This document shows positions 1 to 8,026 of a DNA stretch of 64,000 nt, in pieces. A program made the position numbers and the translations under genes. Position 1 is the first letter of the stretch; each line of letters begins with the position of its first letter. The stretch is from Saccharopolyspora erythraea (lineage in GTDB: Bacteria > Actinomycetota > Actinomycetes > Mycobacteriales > Pseudonocardiaceae), in contig NZ_CP054839.1 in the NCBI RefSeq assembly GCF_018141105.1, positions 7,133,411 through 7,197,410 of the forward strand, in the 5' to 3' direction. The notes below the pieces were generated by a model. That model was not told the origin of the DNA. It did no database searches and worked only from the letters and a program-made list of their open reading frames with translations.

Positions 1-1031
1 TGCACGATGTAGTCGGGGCTGATCCGGCCCACGGCGGCGAAGGCGGACTTGCGCCCCTTCCAGATCATCGCCCGCTCGGCGTCGTCGGCGGCGACCCGGA
101 TCTCGAAGGCGCAGTGCTCGCCGCAGTAGCGCTCGACCTCGGCGAAGGTGTACTCGACCTCGGCGGCCGGGCCGTCGAGCTCGACCACCAGCACCGCGCC
201 AGCCCCTTCCGGATAGCCGCACTGCACGGCCTGCTCGGCCGCCTCGATGGCCAGCGCGTCCATCATCTCGATCGCGGCGGGCGTGACCCCGGCGGCGATG
301 ATCGCCGAGACCGCCGCCCCCGCCTCGTCGGTGGAGGGGAAGCCGGCGAGCAGGGTCTGCACCGCCTCGGGTTTGCGCAGCAACCGCACGGTGATCTTGG
401 TGACGATGCCGAGCGTGCCCTCGCTGCCGATGAACGCGCCGAGCAGGTCGTAGCCGGGCGCCTCGCGCGCGCCGCCGAGCTGGACGATCTCGCCGTCGGG
501 CGTGATGACCTCCAGCCCGAGGATGTGGTGCGTGGTGAACCCGTACTTCAGGCAGTGCGCGCCGCCGGAGTTCTCCGCGACGTTGCCGCCCACCGAGCAC
601 ACCTGCTGGCTCGAGGGGTCGGGAGCGAAGTAGTAGCCGTGCGGCGCGGCGGCCTTGGTGACGTCGAGGTTGATCACGCCCGGCTCGACCACGGCGCGTT
701 CGTTGTCGACGTCGATCTCCAGGATCCGGCGCATCTTCGCGGTCACGATCAGCACGCCGTCGGAGTGCGGGAGAGCACCGCCGGACAGGCCGGTGCCCGA
801 TCCGCGGGCGACGAAGGGGATCCGGTGCTCGGCGCAGATCCGCACCACCTGCTGGATCTGCTCCTGGTTCTCCGGGAGCACGACCACGGCGGGCACGGCA
901 CGGTAGCTGGCCAGGCCGTCGCACTCGTAGGTCCGCAGGCGCTGCGGATCGGTGATGACGCCGTTCGGCGGGAGCACCTCGCGAAACCGGCGCAGGGCCG
1001 AGTCGAGAACTCCGGTGGCGGTCGACTGCAT
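1..1031 (-). CDS. glcD: FAD-linked oxidase, glycolate oxidase subunit GlcD type (3' end outside window)
   Basis: Flavoprotein of the GlcD / D-lactate dehydrogenase family, oxidising a 2-hydroxy acid to the 2-oxo acid with FAD. About 343 residues are in the window; the C-terminus lies beyond base 1 (family length is about 450-500). The FAD-binding type 4 fold is clear: RGSGTGLSGGALP near residue 70, VGGNVAENSGGAHCLKYG near 145 and GSEGTLGIVT near 200. The last visible stretch, ISPDYIVQ, is a GlcD hallmark. The ATG at 1031 is chosen because AAGGAGG lies 7 bases ahead. A palindrome 26 bp upstream of the start may be its operator. Glycolate versus D-lactate cannot be decided here. Confidence 0.88.
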   Translation of the reverse strand, partial: MQSTATGVLDSALRRFREVLPPNGVITDPQRLRTYECDGLASYRAVPAVVVLPENQEQIQQVVRICAEHRIPFVARGSGTGLSGGALPHSDGVLIVTAKMRRILEIDVDNERAVVEPGVINLDVTKAAAPHGYYFAPDPSSQQVCSVGGNVAENSGGAHCLKYGFTTHHILGLEVITPDGEIVQLGGAREAPGYDLLGAFIGSEGTLGIVTKITVRLLRKPEAVQTLLAGFPSTDEAGAAVSAIIAAGVTPAAIEMMDALAIEAAEQAVQCGYPEGAGAVLVVELDGPAAEVEYTFAEVERYCGEHCAFEIRVAADDAERAMIWKGRKSAFAAVGRISPDYIV

Positions 1032-1056
1032 GTTCCGGCCTCCTTGCCGAAATGAC

Positions 1057-1073
1057 ATTCCGCTTCGCGGAAT
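1057..1073. promoter_or_regulatory. Candidate operator palindrome ahead of glcD
   Basis: ATTCCGCttcGCGGAAT, a perfect 7-bp inverted repeat with a 3-bp spacer, 26 bp before the glcD start and hence in its 5' leader or promoter. The TTCCGC-n-GCGGAA shape is similar to sites I recall for IclR-type regulators of glyoxylate and allantoin genes in actinobacteria. No regulator gene lies next to it, so the assignment is inference. Confidence 0.4.
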
Positions 1074-1313
1074 CACCGTTCCACTAGAGCCGACCCTAGG
1101 TTGTCGGCAACATAGATACAAGGGGTCGACAAGACGCGACCGAGAAGGCAGGCCCGCCCCGGCTGGCGACCATCCACCCCCGGCCATCAATTGTGTCCCC
1201 CGTCACACTGCGGATCCAGTCGGTCCCGCCCCGCGTCGATTGGTCCGTAAGTCAGGTTCATCCCGTTCGCCGCCGAATCCCGGGCGCCGTGCCGGAAACA
1301 CCAGAGGAAGTGC

Positions 1314-1769
1314 ATGACTGACGCATCCGAACGCATCCAGCAGACGCTGCGGCAGTTCGAGGAACAGGTCCAGAAGGCCGCGCAGCTGAAGTCCGCGATC
1401 CAGGACATGCACGGCACAGCCGCGAGCCCGGACGGTGCGGTGACGGTCACGGTCGCCCCCTCCGGAGCGGTCCTGGACCTCCGGCTTTCCCCCAACGCCG
1501 TCCGCCAGTCGCACACCGACCTCCAGCAGGCGATCTTGGCCGCGATCCGCGAAGCCACCCAGAACGCCGCCGACCAGCTCAACGAGACCGTCGCCCCGGT
1601 GCTTGGCGAGCAGTTCGACCAGTTCCAGGAGGCGTTCAACGCCAACGCCGCGCGCCCCCTGGGGCCCGACGCGGTGAGCCCCGGCGCGGCCCCGCAGGGC
1701 AACGGCCACGGCCGCGCCACTGACACCGACGATGACGACGACTTCGGCAACGAGTCGTTCCTGCGCTGA
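1314..1769 (+). CDS. YbaB/EbfC family protein of a WXG100-type cassette
   Basis: 151 residues. Residues about 1-105 look like the YbaB/EbfC nucleoid-associated fold: an N-terminal coiled coil (RIQQTLRQFEEQVQKAAQLK), then GAVTVTVAPSGAVLDLRLSP and a second long helix. The tail (about 110-151) is acidic and disordered and ends DDDDDFGNESFLR. YbaB-like proteins of this kind often sit beside EspC/WXG100 genes in actinobacteria and are unlike the recR-linked housekeeping YbaB. It is the first gene of a tight run, 12 bp before the next gene. Whether it binds DNA or acts as a partner of the secreted proteins is not shown by sequence. Confidence 0.8.
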   Translation: MTDASERIQQTLRQFEEQVQKAAQLKSAIQDMHGTAASPDGAVTVTVAPSGAVLDLRLSPNAVRQSHTDLQQAILAAIREATQNAADQLNETVAPVLGEQFDQFQEAFNANAARPLGPDAVSPGAAPQGNGHGRATDTDDDDDFGNESFLR

Positions 1770-1781
1770 CCGGAGGCGAAC

Positions 1782-2108
1782 ATGGGCGGCAACATGCAGG
1801 TGAACTCCGAGACGCTCTCCGCGCACGGCGCGGGCAGCCGGAGCCTCGCCGACAAGTTCGGGCAACTCGCCCAGCTGCTGGAGCAGGCCAGGACCGACGA
1901 CCAGTGCTTCGGTCCGATCGGCAACGCCGTGGGCATCAGCGACAAGTACTTCGAGTCGCTGCAGGCGGCACAGGAGATGGTGGGCAAGGCCAAGGAGTTC
2001 CTGACCGGCGTCAAGCAGGCTCTCGACGAGACCGCCAAGGACCACGACGAGAACGACCGGCAGATCGGCGAGGCGCTCGCCAAGATCGGAAAGGAGCTCG
2101 GCGGATGA
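1782..2108 (+). CDS. EspC-like type VII secretion target protein
   Basis: 108-residue, almost fully helical, cysteine-poor protein resembling the ESX EspC/DUF2580 family. It runs MQVNSETLSAHGAGSRSLAD, has a central GPIGNAVGISDKYFESLQAAQ, and ends in a charged helix. Such proteins form helical hairpins and are exported with WXG100 partners. The stop overlaps the start of the next gene (ATGA at 2105-2108), so the two are probably translated together. No classical YxxxD/E export signal at the C-terminus is obvious (the end reads IGEALAKIGKELGG). ESX machinery genes (EccC, EccD) are absent from the window. Confidence 0.75.
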   Translation: MGGNMQVNSETLSAHGAGSRSLADKFGQLAQLLEQARTDDQCFGPIGNAVGISDKYFESLQAAQEMVGKAKEFLTGVKQALDETAKDHDENDRQIGEALAKIGKELGG

Positions 2109-3301
2109 GCACCCCGACTGGGCCAGGCACCTTCACCGAGCTCAACCAGGGCGACAGCACCCGCAAGAACTGGGCGGAGCAGACCGTCTCCCGCGGGGTG
2201 GGCCCCGCCAACGCCGCCTACGGTGTGCGCGACGCGGCGGCGGGCACCGACGGGGGCAGCCTCGCCGACGGCTCCGCCGCGCCCGAGTGGACTTCCGCGC
2301 TGATCTCGGCCCGCCAGGAGCAGATGGACCTGCTGCAGAACCCGGGTCAGGCGCTGCTCGACAACGGGCTGGGATTCCTGGTCTCGATCGTGATGACCCC
2401 GCTCATCGAGATCGCCGAGCAGGCCGTCGGCGACCCCGAGCAGATGCGCGCCACGGGCAAGGGCTGGGAGCAGGTCGCGAAGTGGCTCGACGAGGTCGGG
2501 GAGCAGGAGCCCAAGCGCGCCGAGGCCACCGCCTCCACCTGGGTCGGCAAGGACGGCGACGCCTTCCGCAAGCAGATGACCGAGTTCGGCGACGGCGTGA
2601 AAGCGCTGGCCGACGACGTCCGGGGGCTCAAGGACACCCTGGACGGCATCGCGGAGATGTTCGACATGTTCGTGGAGCTGGTCATCAACATCCTGACCGA
2701 GCTGATCCTCAGCCTGATCATCCAGTGGCTCGCGGCGCTCGCGGCCTCCTGGATCACCGCGGGCGCCTCGGTCGGCGCCGCCGGCGCGACCACGACCGCC
2801 TCGGTCGGGATCACCGGTGGCCGCATCGCCGCCCAGGTCGCCAAGATCCAGGCACAGCTCTACAAGTGGCTCAAGAAGCTGGAAGAACTGCTGAACAAGA
2901 TCCGGGAGAGCGGCATGCTCGGCAAGCTGCTCACCCGCGGCATCTCCAAGAGCAAGACCGAGAGGGTGGTCGACCCCGACGGCAACCCCGTTCTGGACGC
3001 GGCGGGCAACCCGCTGAGTTTCGCCACCTCCAAGACCAGCAACGTGTTCATGAAGGGCCAGGGCCTGCACAAGACGGGCGAGGAAGCCCTCGCGGCGAAT
3101 CTCGCGGGCAAGGGCCTCGGTACGGTCCTCGGCGGCAGTCCCAGCACCGGCGGTGCCATAGCCGCTGGTGCCTTGGATACCGCCGAGGGACAGGCGGTCA
3201 AGAGGATCCCCAAGGAGATGTACGACCAGGCGGACCAGCAGCTCAACGGTGAGCTCACGCCGGAACAGCGCCAATCTGCCCAGGAAAAGGGGTTCTCCTG
3301 A
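2105..3301 (+). CDS. Large WXG100-domain protein, probable type VII-associated effector or scaffold
   Basis: 398 residues from ATG 2105, which overlaps the previous stop by 4 bases. Residues about 95-190 form a WXG100-like helical hairpin with the turn STWVGKDGDAFRKQM (W-V-G near residue 145). A strongly hydrophobic stretch follows at about 185-240 (LVINILTELILSLIIQWL, then an Ala/Gly-rich segment). The C-terminal 130 residues are Gly/Ala-rich and contain DPDGNPVLDAAGNPLSF, an RHS/YD-like spacer style. I recognise no toxin fold. Predicted to be exported or membrane-inserted with the EspC-like partner; the function is unknown. Confidence 0.72.
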   Translation: MSTPTGPGTFTELNQGDSTRKNWAEQTVSRGVGPANAAYGVRDAAAGTDGGSLADGSAAPEWTSALISARQEQMDLLQNPGQALLDNGLGFLVSIVMTPLIEIAEQAVGDPEQMRATGKGWEQVAKWLDEVGEQEPKRAEATASTWVGKDGDAFRKQMTEFGDGVKALADDVRGLKDTLDGIAEMFDMFVELVINILTELILSLIIQWLAALAASWITAGASVGAAGATTTASVGITGGRIAAQVAKIQAQLYKWLKKLEELLNKIRESGMLGKLLTRGISKSKTERVVDPDGNPVLDAAGNPLSFATSKTSNVFMKGQGLHKTGEEALAANLAGKGLGTVLGGSPSTGGAIAAGALDTAEGQAVKRIPKEMYDQADQQLNGELTPEQRQSAQEKGFS

Positions 3302-3382
3302 TCAGGGCGTCCGGCCGAACCGGGCACCAGTAGAGTCGGGCTCCGGACGTTCCCGGCGTGGAAAGGGCAGGCGGCCCAGGAC

Positions 3383-4144
3383 ATGGAACAGCTTCTCCTC
3401 AGCGCCCGCGAGCAGTGGTGCGCACCGGGTGAGCCCATCTCGTGGGCCTGCCCGGATCCGTTCCACATCCCGCTCTTCGAGGTGGCCGGGCTGGACGAAC
3501 ACGGCAGACCGACAAGAGGTCTGCTGACCCGCGCCGCCTTCCAGGTCGGTGCGCTGCCGATGCGCGTCGGCGCGCTCATCAACTCCTACGAGGAGCAGGC
3601 CGACGAGCGCTACCGGCCGTCGGCCGTGGTGACGGCGCGGCGCACCGATGCCGTCGCGGTCCGGCTCTCCGGCACCACCGGTGAAAGTCCCGCCGGCGAC
3701 CACCCGGGGATCCTGGTCGCGACGCCGGGCAGGCTGGCGCTGCTGGAGCTCGCCGAGATCCCGGAGAGCTCCAAGGACTGGTGGGACAAGGGGTTCGAGA
3801 AGGTCAGGACCGCCGCCGGGCCGGTCGGCAGGCTGGTCGAGGACTTCGCGGGCACCATGATGTCCACCATCAACAACCGGGGCCGGTACCTGGACCAGCA
3901 GGGCCAGACCCGGACACCGCGCGTCGTCGAGCGGGCGTCGGTCGGCCCCGAGCAGATCACCGGCTACGACATCGTTCGGCGCGACTTCCGCGGAGCCGGC
4001 TACGACGAGGACAACCGCGGCGCGAACTACCTGCGGATCACGTTCACCGACCAGTCGCACCTGGATCTGGAAGTACCGGGCAACGTCGCGGGCGAACGCG
4101 TGCTCGGCCTGGTGCGCGACACACCGAGGAGCAACCGTTGGTAG
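3383..4144 (+). CDS. Conserved actinobacterial protein of a WXG100 cassette, function unknown
   Basis: 253 residues, no signal peptide and no membrane segment. Starts MEQLLLSAREQWCAPGEPIS. The order is a beta-rich N-terminal half (PDPFHIPLFEVAGLDEHG, VTARRTDAVAVRLSG), a helix (DKGFEKVRTAAGPVGRLVED) and a C-terminal half ending YLRITFTDQSHLDLEVPG. The last strand pair looks like the final strands of a PH-like/bPH domain, and the next gene ends similarly (FARVDFADGSTLLLRQ). An 81-bp gap separates it from the WXG100 gene, and its stop overlaps the next start. It could be an intracellular partner or immunity-type protein for the upstream gene; that is inference from position only. Confidence 0.6.
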   Translation: MEQLLLSAREQWCAPGEPISWACPDPFHIPLFEVAGLDEHGRPTRGLLTRAAFQVGALPMRVGALINSYEEQADERYRPSAVVTARRTDAVAVRLSGTTGESPAGDHPGILVATPGRLALLELAEIPESSKDWWDKGFEKVRTAAGPVGRLVEDFAGTMMSTINNRGRYLDQQGQTRTPRVVERASVGPEQITGYDIVRRDFRGAGYDEDNRGANYLRITFTDQSHLDLEVPGNVAGERVLGLVRDTPRSNRW

Positions 4145-4722
4145 CGCTGCCCCACGACGTCGCGAAGGTCGCCGAGTACGGCTGGCTGCAGCCCGGCGAG
4201 CGGTTCCACCGCATCTTCGAGCGCCGACCCGGCTACCTGGCGTCGACGGTCGCCGGTCGCGACGCGGTTCCGCACGAGCCGCTGAACCCGGTGCCGAAGT
4301 GCGTCCGGGAAGTCCAGGAGGACTACCTCAAGCCGTCCGAACTCCTCCAGCGCGGGGAGTTCGCCGGTGACGAGTGGGTGCACGACCGCGGAGTCCGCGG
4401 TTGGGCCACCGCCTCCTCCGGCGACCAGCTCGCCGTGCGGGCCGCCGACGTGCTCGCGGCGGGCAACGGCTACGCCTGGCTGGTCGCCACCACGCACCGG
4501 ACCGCGGTGGTGATCCCGGCGCGGTTCACCGACCTGCCGCCCGAGCAGCTCCCGCCGCCCGCACCGCTGCCGGGGCTCGGCACCTCCCTGATCACCTGGT
4601 GGCAGTGCCCTCCCGACGCGGTGCGCGGGGTCCGGGACGAACTGCTCGGGCGCACCTTCGCCGGCGCCGCGTTCGCCCGGGTCGACTTCGCCGACGGCTC
4701 GACGCTCCTGCTGCGGCAGTAG
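4138..4722 (+). CDS. Hypothetical protein coupled to the preceding gene
   Basis: 194 residues if started at TTG 4138, where GAGGAG stands 6 bases ahead and the codon overlaps the previous stop (4142-4144). No ATG or GTG lies nearby in frame. Soluble and Trp-rich in the middle (ATASSGDQLAVRAADVLAAG, GYAWLVATTHRTAVVIPARF). The C-terminus FARVDFADGSTLLLRQ resembles the end of the preceding protein, suggesting two diverged copies of one beta-rich fold. The TTG start and overlap suggest fixed stoichiometry between the pair. No function is recognised. Confidence 0.6.
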   Translation: MVALPHDVAKVAEYGWLQPGERFHRIFERRPGYLASTVAGRDAVPHEPLNPVPKCVREVQEDYLKPSELLQRGEFAGDEWVHDRGVRGWATASSGDQLAVRAADVLAAGNGYAWLVATTHRTAVVIPARFTDLPPEQLPPPAPLPGLGTSLITWWQCPPDAVRGVRDELLGRTFAGAAFARVDFADGSTLLLRQ

Positions 4723-4835
4723 AGCCGTCACCGAGGGCGGGCACTCGGACGCATTCCAGATGTGGATTGCGCAGTGGGTCGCCTGGCGGAACCTCAGCCA
4801 CCTTCTGGCGCCGCGAAACTGACGAATTCCGGAGC

Positions 4836-5675
4836 CTAGAGCCGCGCGAGGGCCGCCGGGGACGGGAAGGCGCCGGCGCCGAGCCGCTCGACGGCCCGGT
4901 AGACGTGCCCGGTCGGATACCGCCAGCGCACCGCCGGTGGCAGCGCCAGCGCCGCGGTGCGGAACGAGAACAACCCCGCCGCGGTGACCAGCCGGGGGTA
5001 GGCGGGATGGCCGTGCACCTCGTGCGCCCATCGCGGTTGCGTCGAGTACGCCAGGTGACCCAGCGGCAGGTAGCCGAGATCGACGCCGAGCAGCCACCAC
5101 TGGTCGAACGGCAGGTGCAGGAACCGGTACACGACCTCGGAGTCCTCGGTGCGCGACAGTTCGGGACGCACGCGGGCGAAGTAGTCGGCCATCTCGCGGC
5201 GGGACCCGGGCACCGCCTCGGGATCGAGCCCGACCAGCGCCGCGACCCTGCGCTGCTCGTCGAAGTAGCGGTCGACCTGGGCGCCGGTCAGCGGCAGGCC
5301 GGCCCTGCCGACCACGTCGGCGAACGAGTGCACCTCCGCGCAGTGCACCCACAGCAGCAGGTCGGGGTCGTCGAGACGGATGTCCTCACCAGTGCGCGGG
5401 TCGACGGCGCTGAGCCTGCGGTGCACCTGCCGCACCCGGCGGGCGGCGGTCTCGGCGGCCTCGAGCGTGCCGTAGGTCGTGACGCCGACGAAGTCGCCGG
5501 TGCGCCGGAGCCTGCCGAGCGGGTCCTCGCGGAACCGGGAGTTCTGCACCACGGCCGCGACCGCCTTCGGATGCAGGGACTGCAGGTAGAGGCCGCACAC
5601 CCCGGCGACCCACATCGCCGGATCAGCGTGCAGGTGCCAGGTCACCGTGTCCGGACCGAACAGCCCCTCCGCCAC
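4836..5675 (-). CDS. MpaB/rubber-oxygenase-like protein (DUF2236)
   Basis: 279 residues of the DUF2236 family (ER-bound oxygenase MpaB and latex-clearing protein relatives), haem-type oxygenases with poorly known bacterial substrates. Diagnostic parts are the N-terminal HLHADPAMWVAGVCGLYLQ, VGVTTYGT near residue 65, and LLLWVHCAEVHSFADV near 105, which carries the conserved WxHxxxxxSF pattern. FLHLPFDQWWLLGVDLGYLP follows in the C-terminal half. The length is normal for the short bacterial form. The phosphodiesterase gene on the same strand ends at 5679, only 3 bp before this start reading in the minus direction, so this gene is its downstream neighbour. Substrate unknown. Confidence 0.82.
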   Translation of the reverse strand: MAEGLFGPDTVTWHLHADPAMWVAGVCGLYLQSLHPKAVAAVVQNSRFREDPLGRLRRTGDFVGVTTYGTLEAAETAARRVRQVHRRLSAVDPRTGEDIRLDDPDLLLWVHCAEVHSFADVVGRAGLPLTGAQVDRYFDEQRRVAALVGLDPEAVPGSRREMADYFARVRPELSRTEDSEVVYRFLHLPFDQWWLLGVDLGYLPLGHLAYSTQPRWAHEVHGHPAYPRLVTAAGLFSFRTAALALPPAVRWRYPTGHVYRAVERLGAGAFPSPAALARL

Positions 5676-5678
5676 GGC

Positions 5679-6839
5679 TCACCCCTGGGCTACCAGCAGC
5701 GGGACGTACTGCTCGGCCGCCGTCAGCGAGCCGTGCTGGCCGCGCAGTGACGACTCCGCCGGCTCGACCGCGGAGCGCACCACCGCCGACTCCCGCATCA
5801 CCGCGATCACGTCGCCGATCCGGGGACGAACCGGGCCGCTGATCACCGGGCCGAACCAGCCGTCGTCGATGGCCTGCTCGCCGGTGACGACCACGCCCCG
5901 GCGGCCGATCGCCTCCCGCCACGCCGCGAGCACGTCGTCGCCCGCGCCGGGCTCGGCGTAGACGTGCCGCGCCCGGCCCTCACCGCCGATCAGCCGAACG
6001 CCGTGCTGGAGCGCCGGTTCGGTGTCGGCGTCGAGCGTGTCCGCGGGGTCCACCGCGACCATGCCGTGGTCGGCGACGACCGCCAAAACCGCCGAGTCCG
6101 GCAGCTTGGAGGCCAGGTTCGCCACCAGCGCGTCGATCTGGCTGAGCTGCATGCGCCACGGCAGCGAACCGGGGCCGTGGCCGTGCCCGAGGCCGTCGAG
6201 GTGGCCGTGGTAGCCGTAGCAGAGCGCGGGCCCCGGGGCGGCGAGCGCGGTCAGCAGCTCGGCGGCCAGATCGCCCATGGCGCCCACGCCGCGGAACTCG
6301 CCGCCGCGCAGCGCGGCGCGCGTCAGCCCGGTGCCCTTGAACTCCCTGGGCACCGCGATCCGCACGTCCACCCCGGCCTCGACCGCCCGCTCCAGCACGG
6401 TCGCGCGCGGCTGGGCGCTCTCCGGCGGCCAGTCGTGCAGCAGGCTGCGCCGGGACGCCGAGGCGTTCGGGCTGCTGTGGGTGCCCCAGGACAGCGGGTG
6501 CAGCAACCCGCCCGACGGCTCGGCGAAGGTGTAGCCGACGACGCCGTGCTCGCCGGCCGCGCTGCCGGTGCCCAGCGAGGTGATGCTGGTGGCGGTCGTC
6601 GTCGGGAAGCCGACCTTGACCGGGGCCCCGGTCGCCAGCGACGCCAGGAACGGCGCGTCGGCGGCGTGGGTTCGCAGCAGGTCCCACCCGAGCCCGTCGA
6701 CCAGGAGCACCGCCGCGTTGCGGCACGCCGGGAAACCGACGGTGTCGGTGAACCCGGGAGTGCCCATCGCGGCGAGCAGCGACGGCAGGACGTCGGGGAG
6801 AGCGCGACCGTCGTGGTCGGGAGCGACGATCCAGTCCAC
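5679..6839 (-). CDS. Alkaline-phosphatase-superfamily phosphodiesterase / nucleotide pyrophosphatase
   Basis: 386 residues from GTG 6839, preceded by GGAGG at good spacing; the longer reading frame upstream is not supported. It belongs to the type I phosphodiesterase/nucleotide pyrophosphatase family. The metal-binding DG stands in AVLLVDGLGWDLL, the nucleophile Thr in GFPTTTATSITSLGTG, then HGVVGY, CYGYHGHLDGLGHGHGPG and the ADHGM metal site near residue 290. There is no signal peptide, so it is probably cytosolic. It is followed by the DUF2236 gene after 3 bp. The substrate (nucleotide, phosphonate or phospholipid head group) cannot be told from sequence. Confidence 0.85.
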   Translation of the reverse strand: MDWIVAPDHDGRALPDVLPSLLAAMGTPGFTDTVGFPACRNAAVLLVDGLGWDLLRTHAADAPFLASLATGAPVKVGFPTTTATSITSLGTGSAAGEHGVVGYTFAEPSGGLLHPLSWGTHSSPNASASRRSLLHDWPPESAQPRATVLERAVEAGVDVRIAVPREFKGTGLTRAALRGGEFRGVGAMGDLAAELLTALAAPGPALCYGYHGHLDGLGHGHGPGSLPWRMQLSQIDALVANLASKLPDSAVLAVVADHGMVAVDPADTLDADTEPALQHGVRLIGGEGRARHVYAEPGAGDDVLAAWREAIGRRGVVVTGEQAIDDGWFGPVISGPVRPRIGDVIAVMRESAVVRSAVEPAESSLRGQHGSLTAAEQYVPLLVAQG

Positions 6840-6880
6840 GGGAGCACCTCCACTGCCCGCCGCGGGGGCCGCGGGGCCGG

Positions 6881-8023
6881 CTAGAACCCCATCGACCTGC
6901 CCACGATCTCCTTCATGATCTCGGTCGTGCCGCCGTAGATGGTCTGGATCCTGGTGTCCAGGAACGCCTTGGCCACCGGGTACTCCAGCATGTATCCGTA
7001 GCCGCCGTGGAGCTGGAGGCAACGGTCCACCACGCGCTTGTTCATCTCGCTGAGCCACCACTTGGCCATGGCGGCGTGCTCGACACCAAGTTCACCGCGA
7101 AGGTGGTCGCTGACGCAACGGTCGGTGAACACCCGGCCGATCTGGACCTCGGTGGCCATCTCCGCCAGCTCGAACCGGGTGTTCTGGAACTTGCCGATCG
7201 GCCGCCCGAACGCGGTCCTGGTGCGGCAGTACTCCTTGGTGACGTCCAGGACCTTCTCCGCCGAGGCCGCCGCCGCGACCGCGATCGACAGCCGCTCCTG
7301 CGGGAGGTTCTGCATCAGGTAGATGAAGCCCTTGCCCTCCTCGCCGAGGAGGTTCGCGGCGGGCACCCTGACGTCGTTGAAGAACAGCTCGGCGGTGTCC
7401 TGCGACTTCTGGCCGATCTTCTCCAGGTTGCGGCCCCGCTCGAAGCCCGCCATCCCGCGCTCGACCACCAGCAGGCTGATGCCCTCGTGCCCGGCGTCGG
7501 CGTCGGTGCGGGCCACGACGATCACCAGGTCGGCGAGGATGCCGTTGGAGATGAAGGTCTTCTGGCCGTTGAGGACGTACTCGTCGCCATCGCGGACGGC
7601 GGTGGTGCGGATGCCCTGCAGGTCGCTGCCCGCGCCGGGCTCGGTCATCGCGATGGCGGTGATCAGCTCGCCGCCGCAGAACCCGGGCAGCCAGCGCCGC
7701 TTCTGCTCGTCGGTGGCGAGCTTGGTCAGGTACGGGGCGATGATGTCGACGTGCAGCGGCGAGCCGAAGCCGGAGATGCCCGCGCCGACCAGCTCCTCGT
7801 CGAAGACGACGTTGAACCGGAAGTCCTCGGTGCCGCCACCGCCGTACTCCTCGTCGATGGAGAAGCCGAGCAGTCCCTGCTCACCGGCGGCCAGCCACGC
7901 GTCGCGGCTGACGACGCCGGCTTCCTCCCACGCGGCCACGTGCGGGGTGAGCTCCTTGGCGATGAACGCCCGCACGGTCTCGCGGAACGCCTCGTGTTCG
8001 TCCTCGAACAGTTCCCTGCGCAT
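6881..8023 (-). CDS. Acyl-CoA dehydrogenase
   Basis: 380 residues, the full family length. FAD-dependent alpha,beta-desaturation of an acyl-CoA. ITAIAMTEPGAGSDLQGI is the FAD/substrate loop and NGQKTFISNG follows. The C-terminal QLHGGYGYMLEYPVAKAFLD and IYGGTTEIMKEIVGRSM are typical. YGGT in place of YEGT, together with LPQERLSIA, matches the long-chain/isovaleryl type, in which the catalytic Glu sits in the middle helix (I place it at LPQERL; from memory of the family). The next minus-strand gene upstream is a CoA transferase (stop at 8027, 3 bp away), so the two form an operon for catabolism of a CoA-activated acid. Confidence 0.93.
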   Translation of the reverse strand: MRRELFEDEHEAFRETVRAFIAKELTPHVAAWEEAGVVSRDAWLAAGEQGLLGFSIDEEYGGGGTEDFRFNVVFDEELVGAGISGFGSPLHVDIIAPYLTKLATDEQKRRWLPGFCGGELITAIAMTEPGAGSDLQGIRTTAVRDGDEYVLNGQKTFISNGILADLVIVVARTDADAGHEGISLLVVERGMAGFERGRNLEKIGQKSQDTAELFFNDVRVPAANLLGEEGKGFIYLMQNLPQERLSIAVAAAASAEKVLDVTKEYCRTRTAFGRPIGKFQNTRFELAEMATEVQIGRVFTDRCVSDHLRGELGVEHAAMAKWWLSEMNKRVVDRCLQLHGGYGYMLEYPVAKAFLDTRIQTIYGGTTEIMKEIVGRSMGF

Positions 8024-8026
8024 CGG

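Noticed and set aside
1314-4722. A full ESX/type VII secretion locus
   Set aside because: No EccB, EccC, EccD or mycosin gene is present; only substrate-like and accessory proteins are seen.
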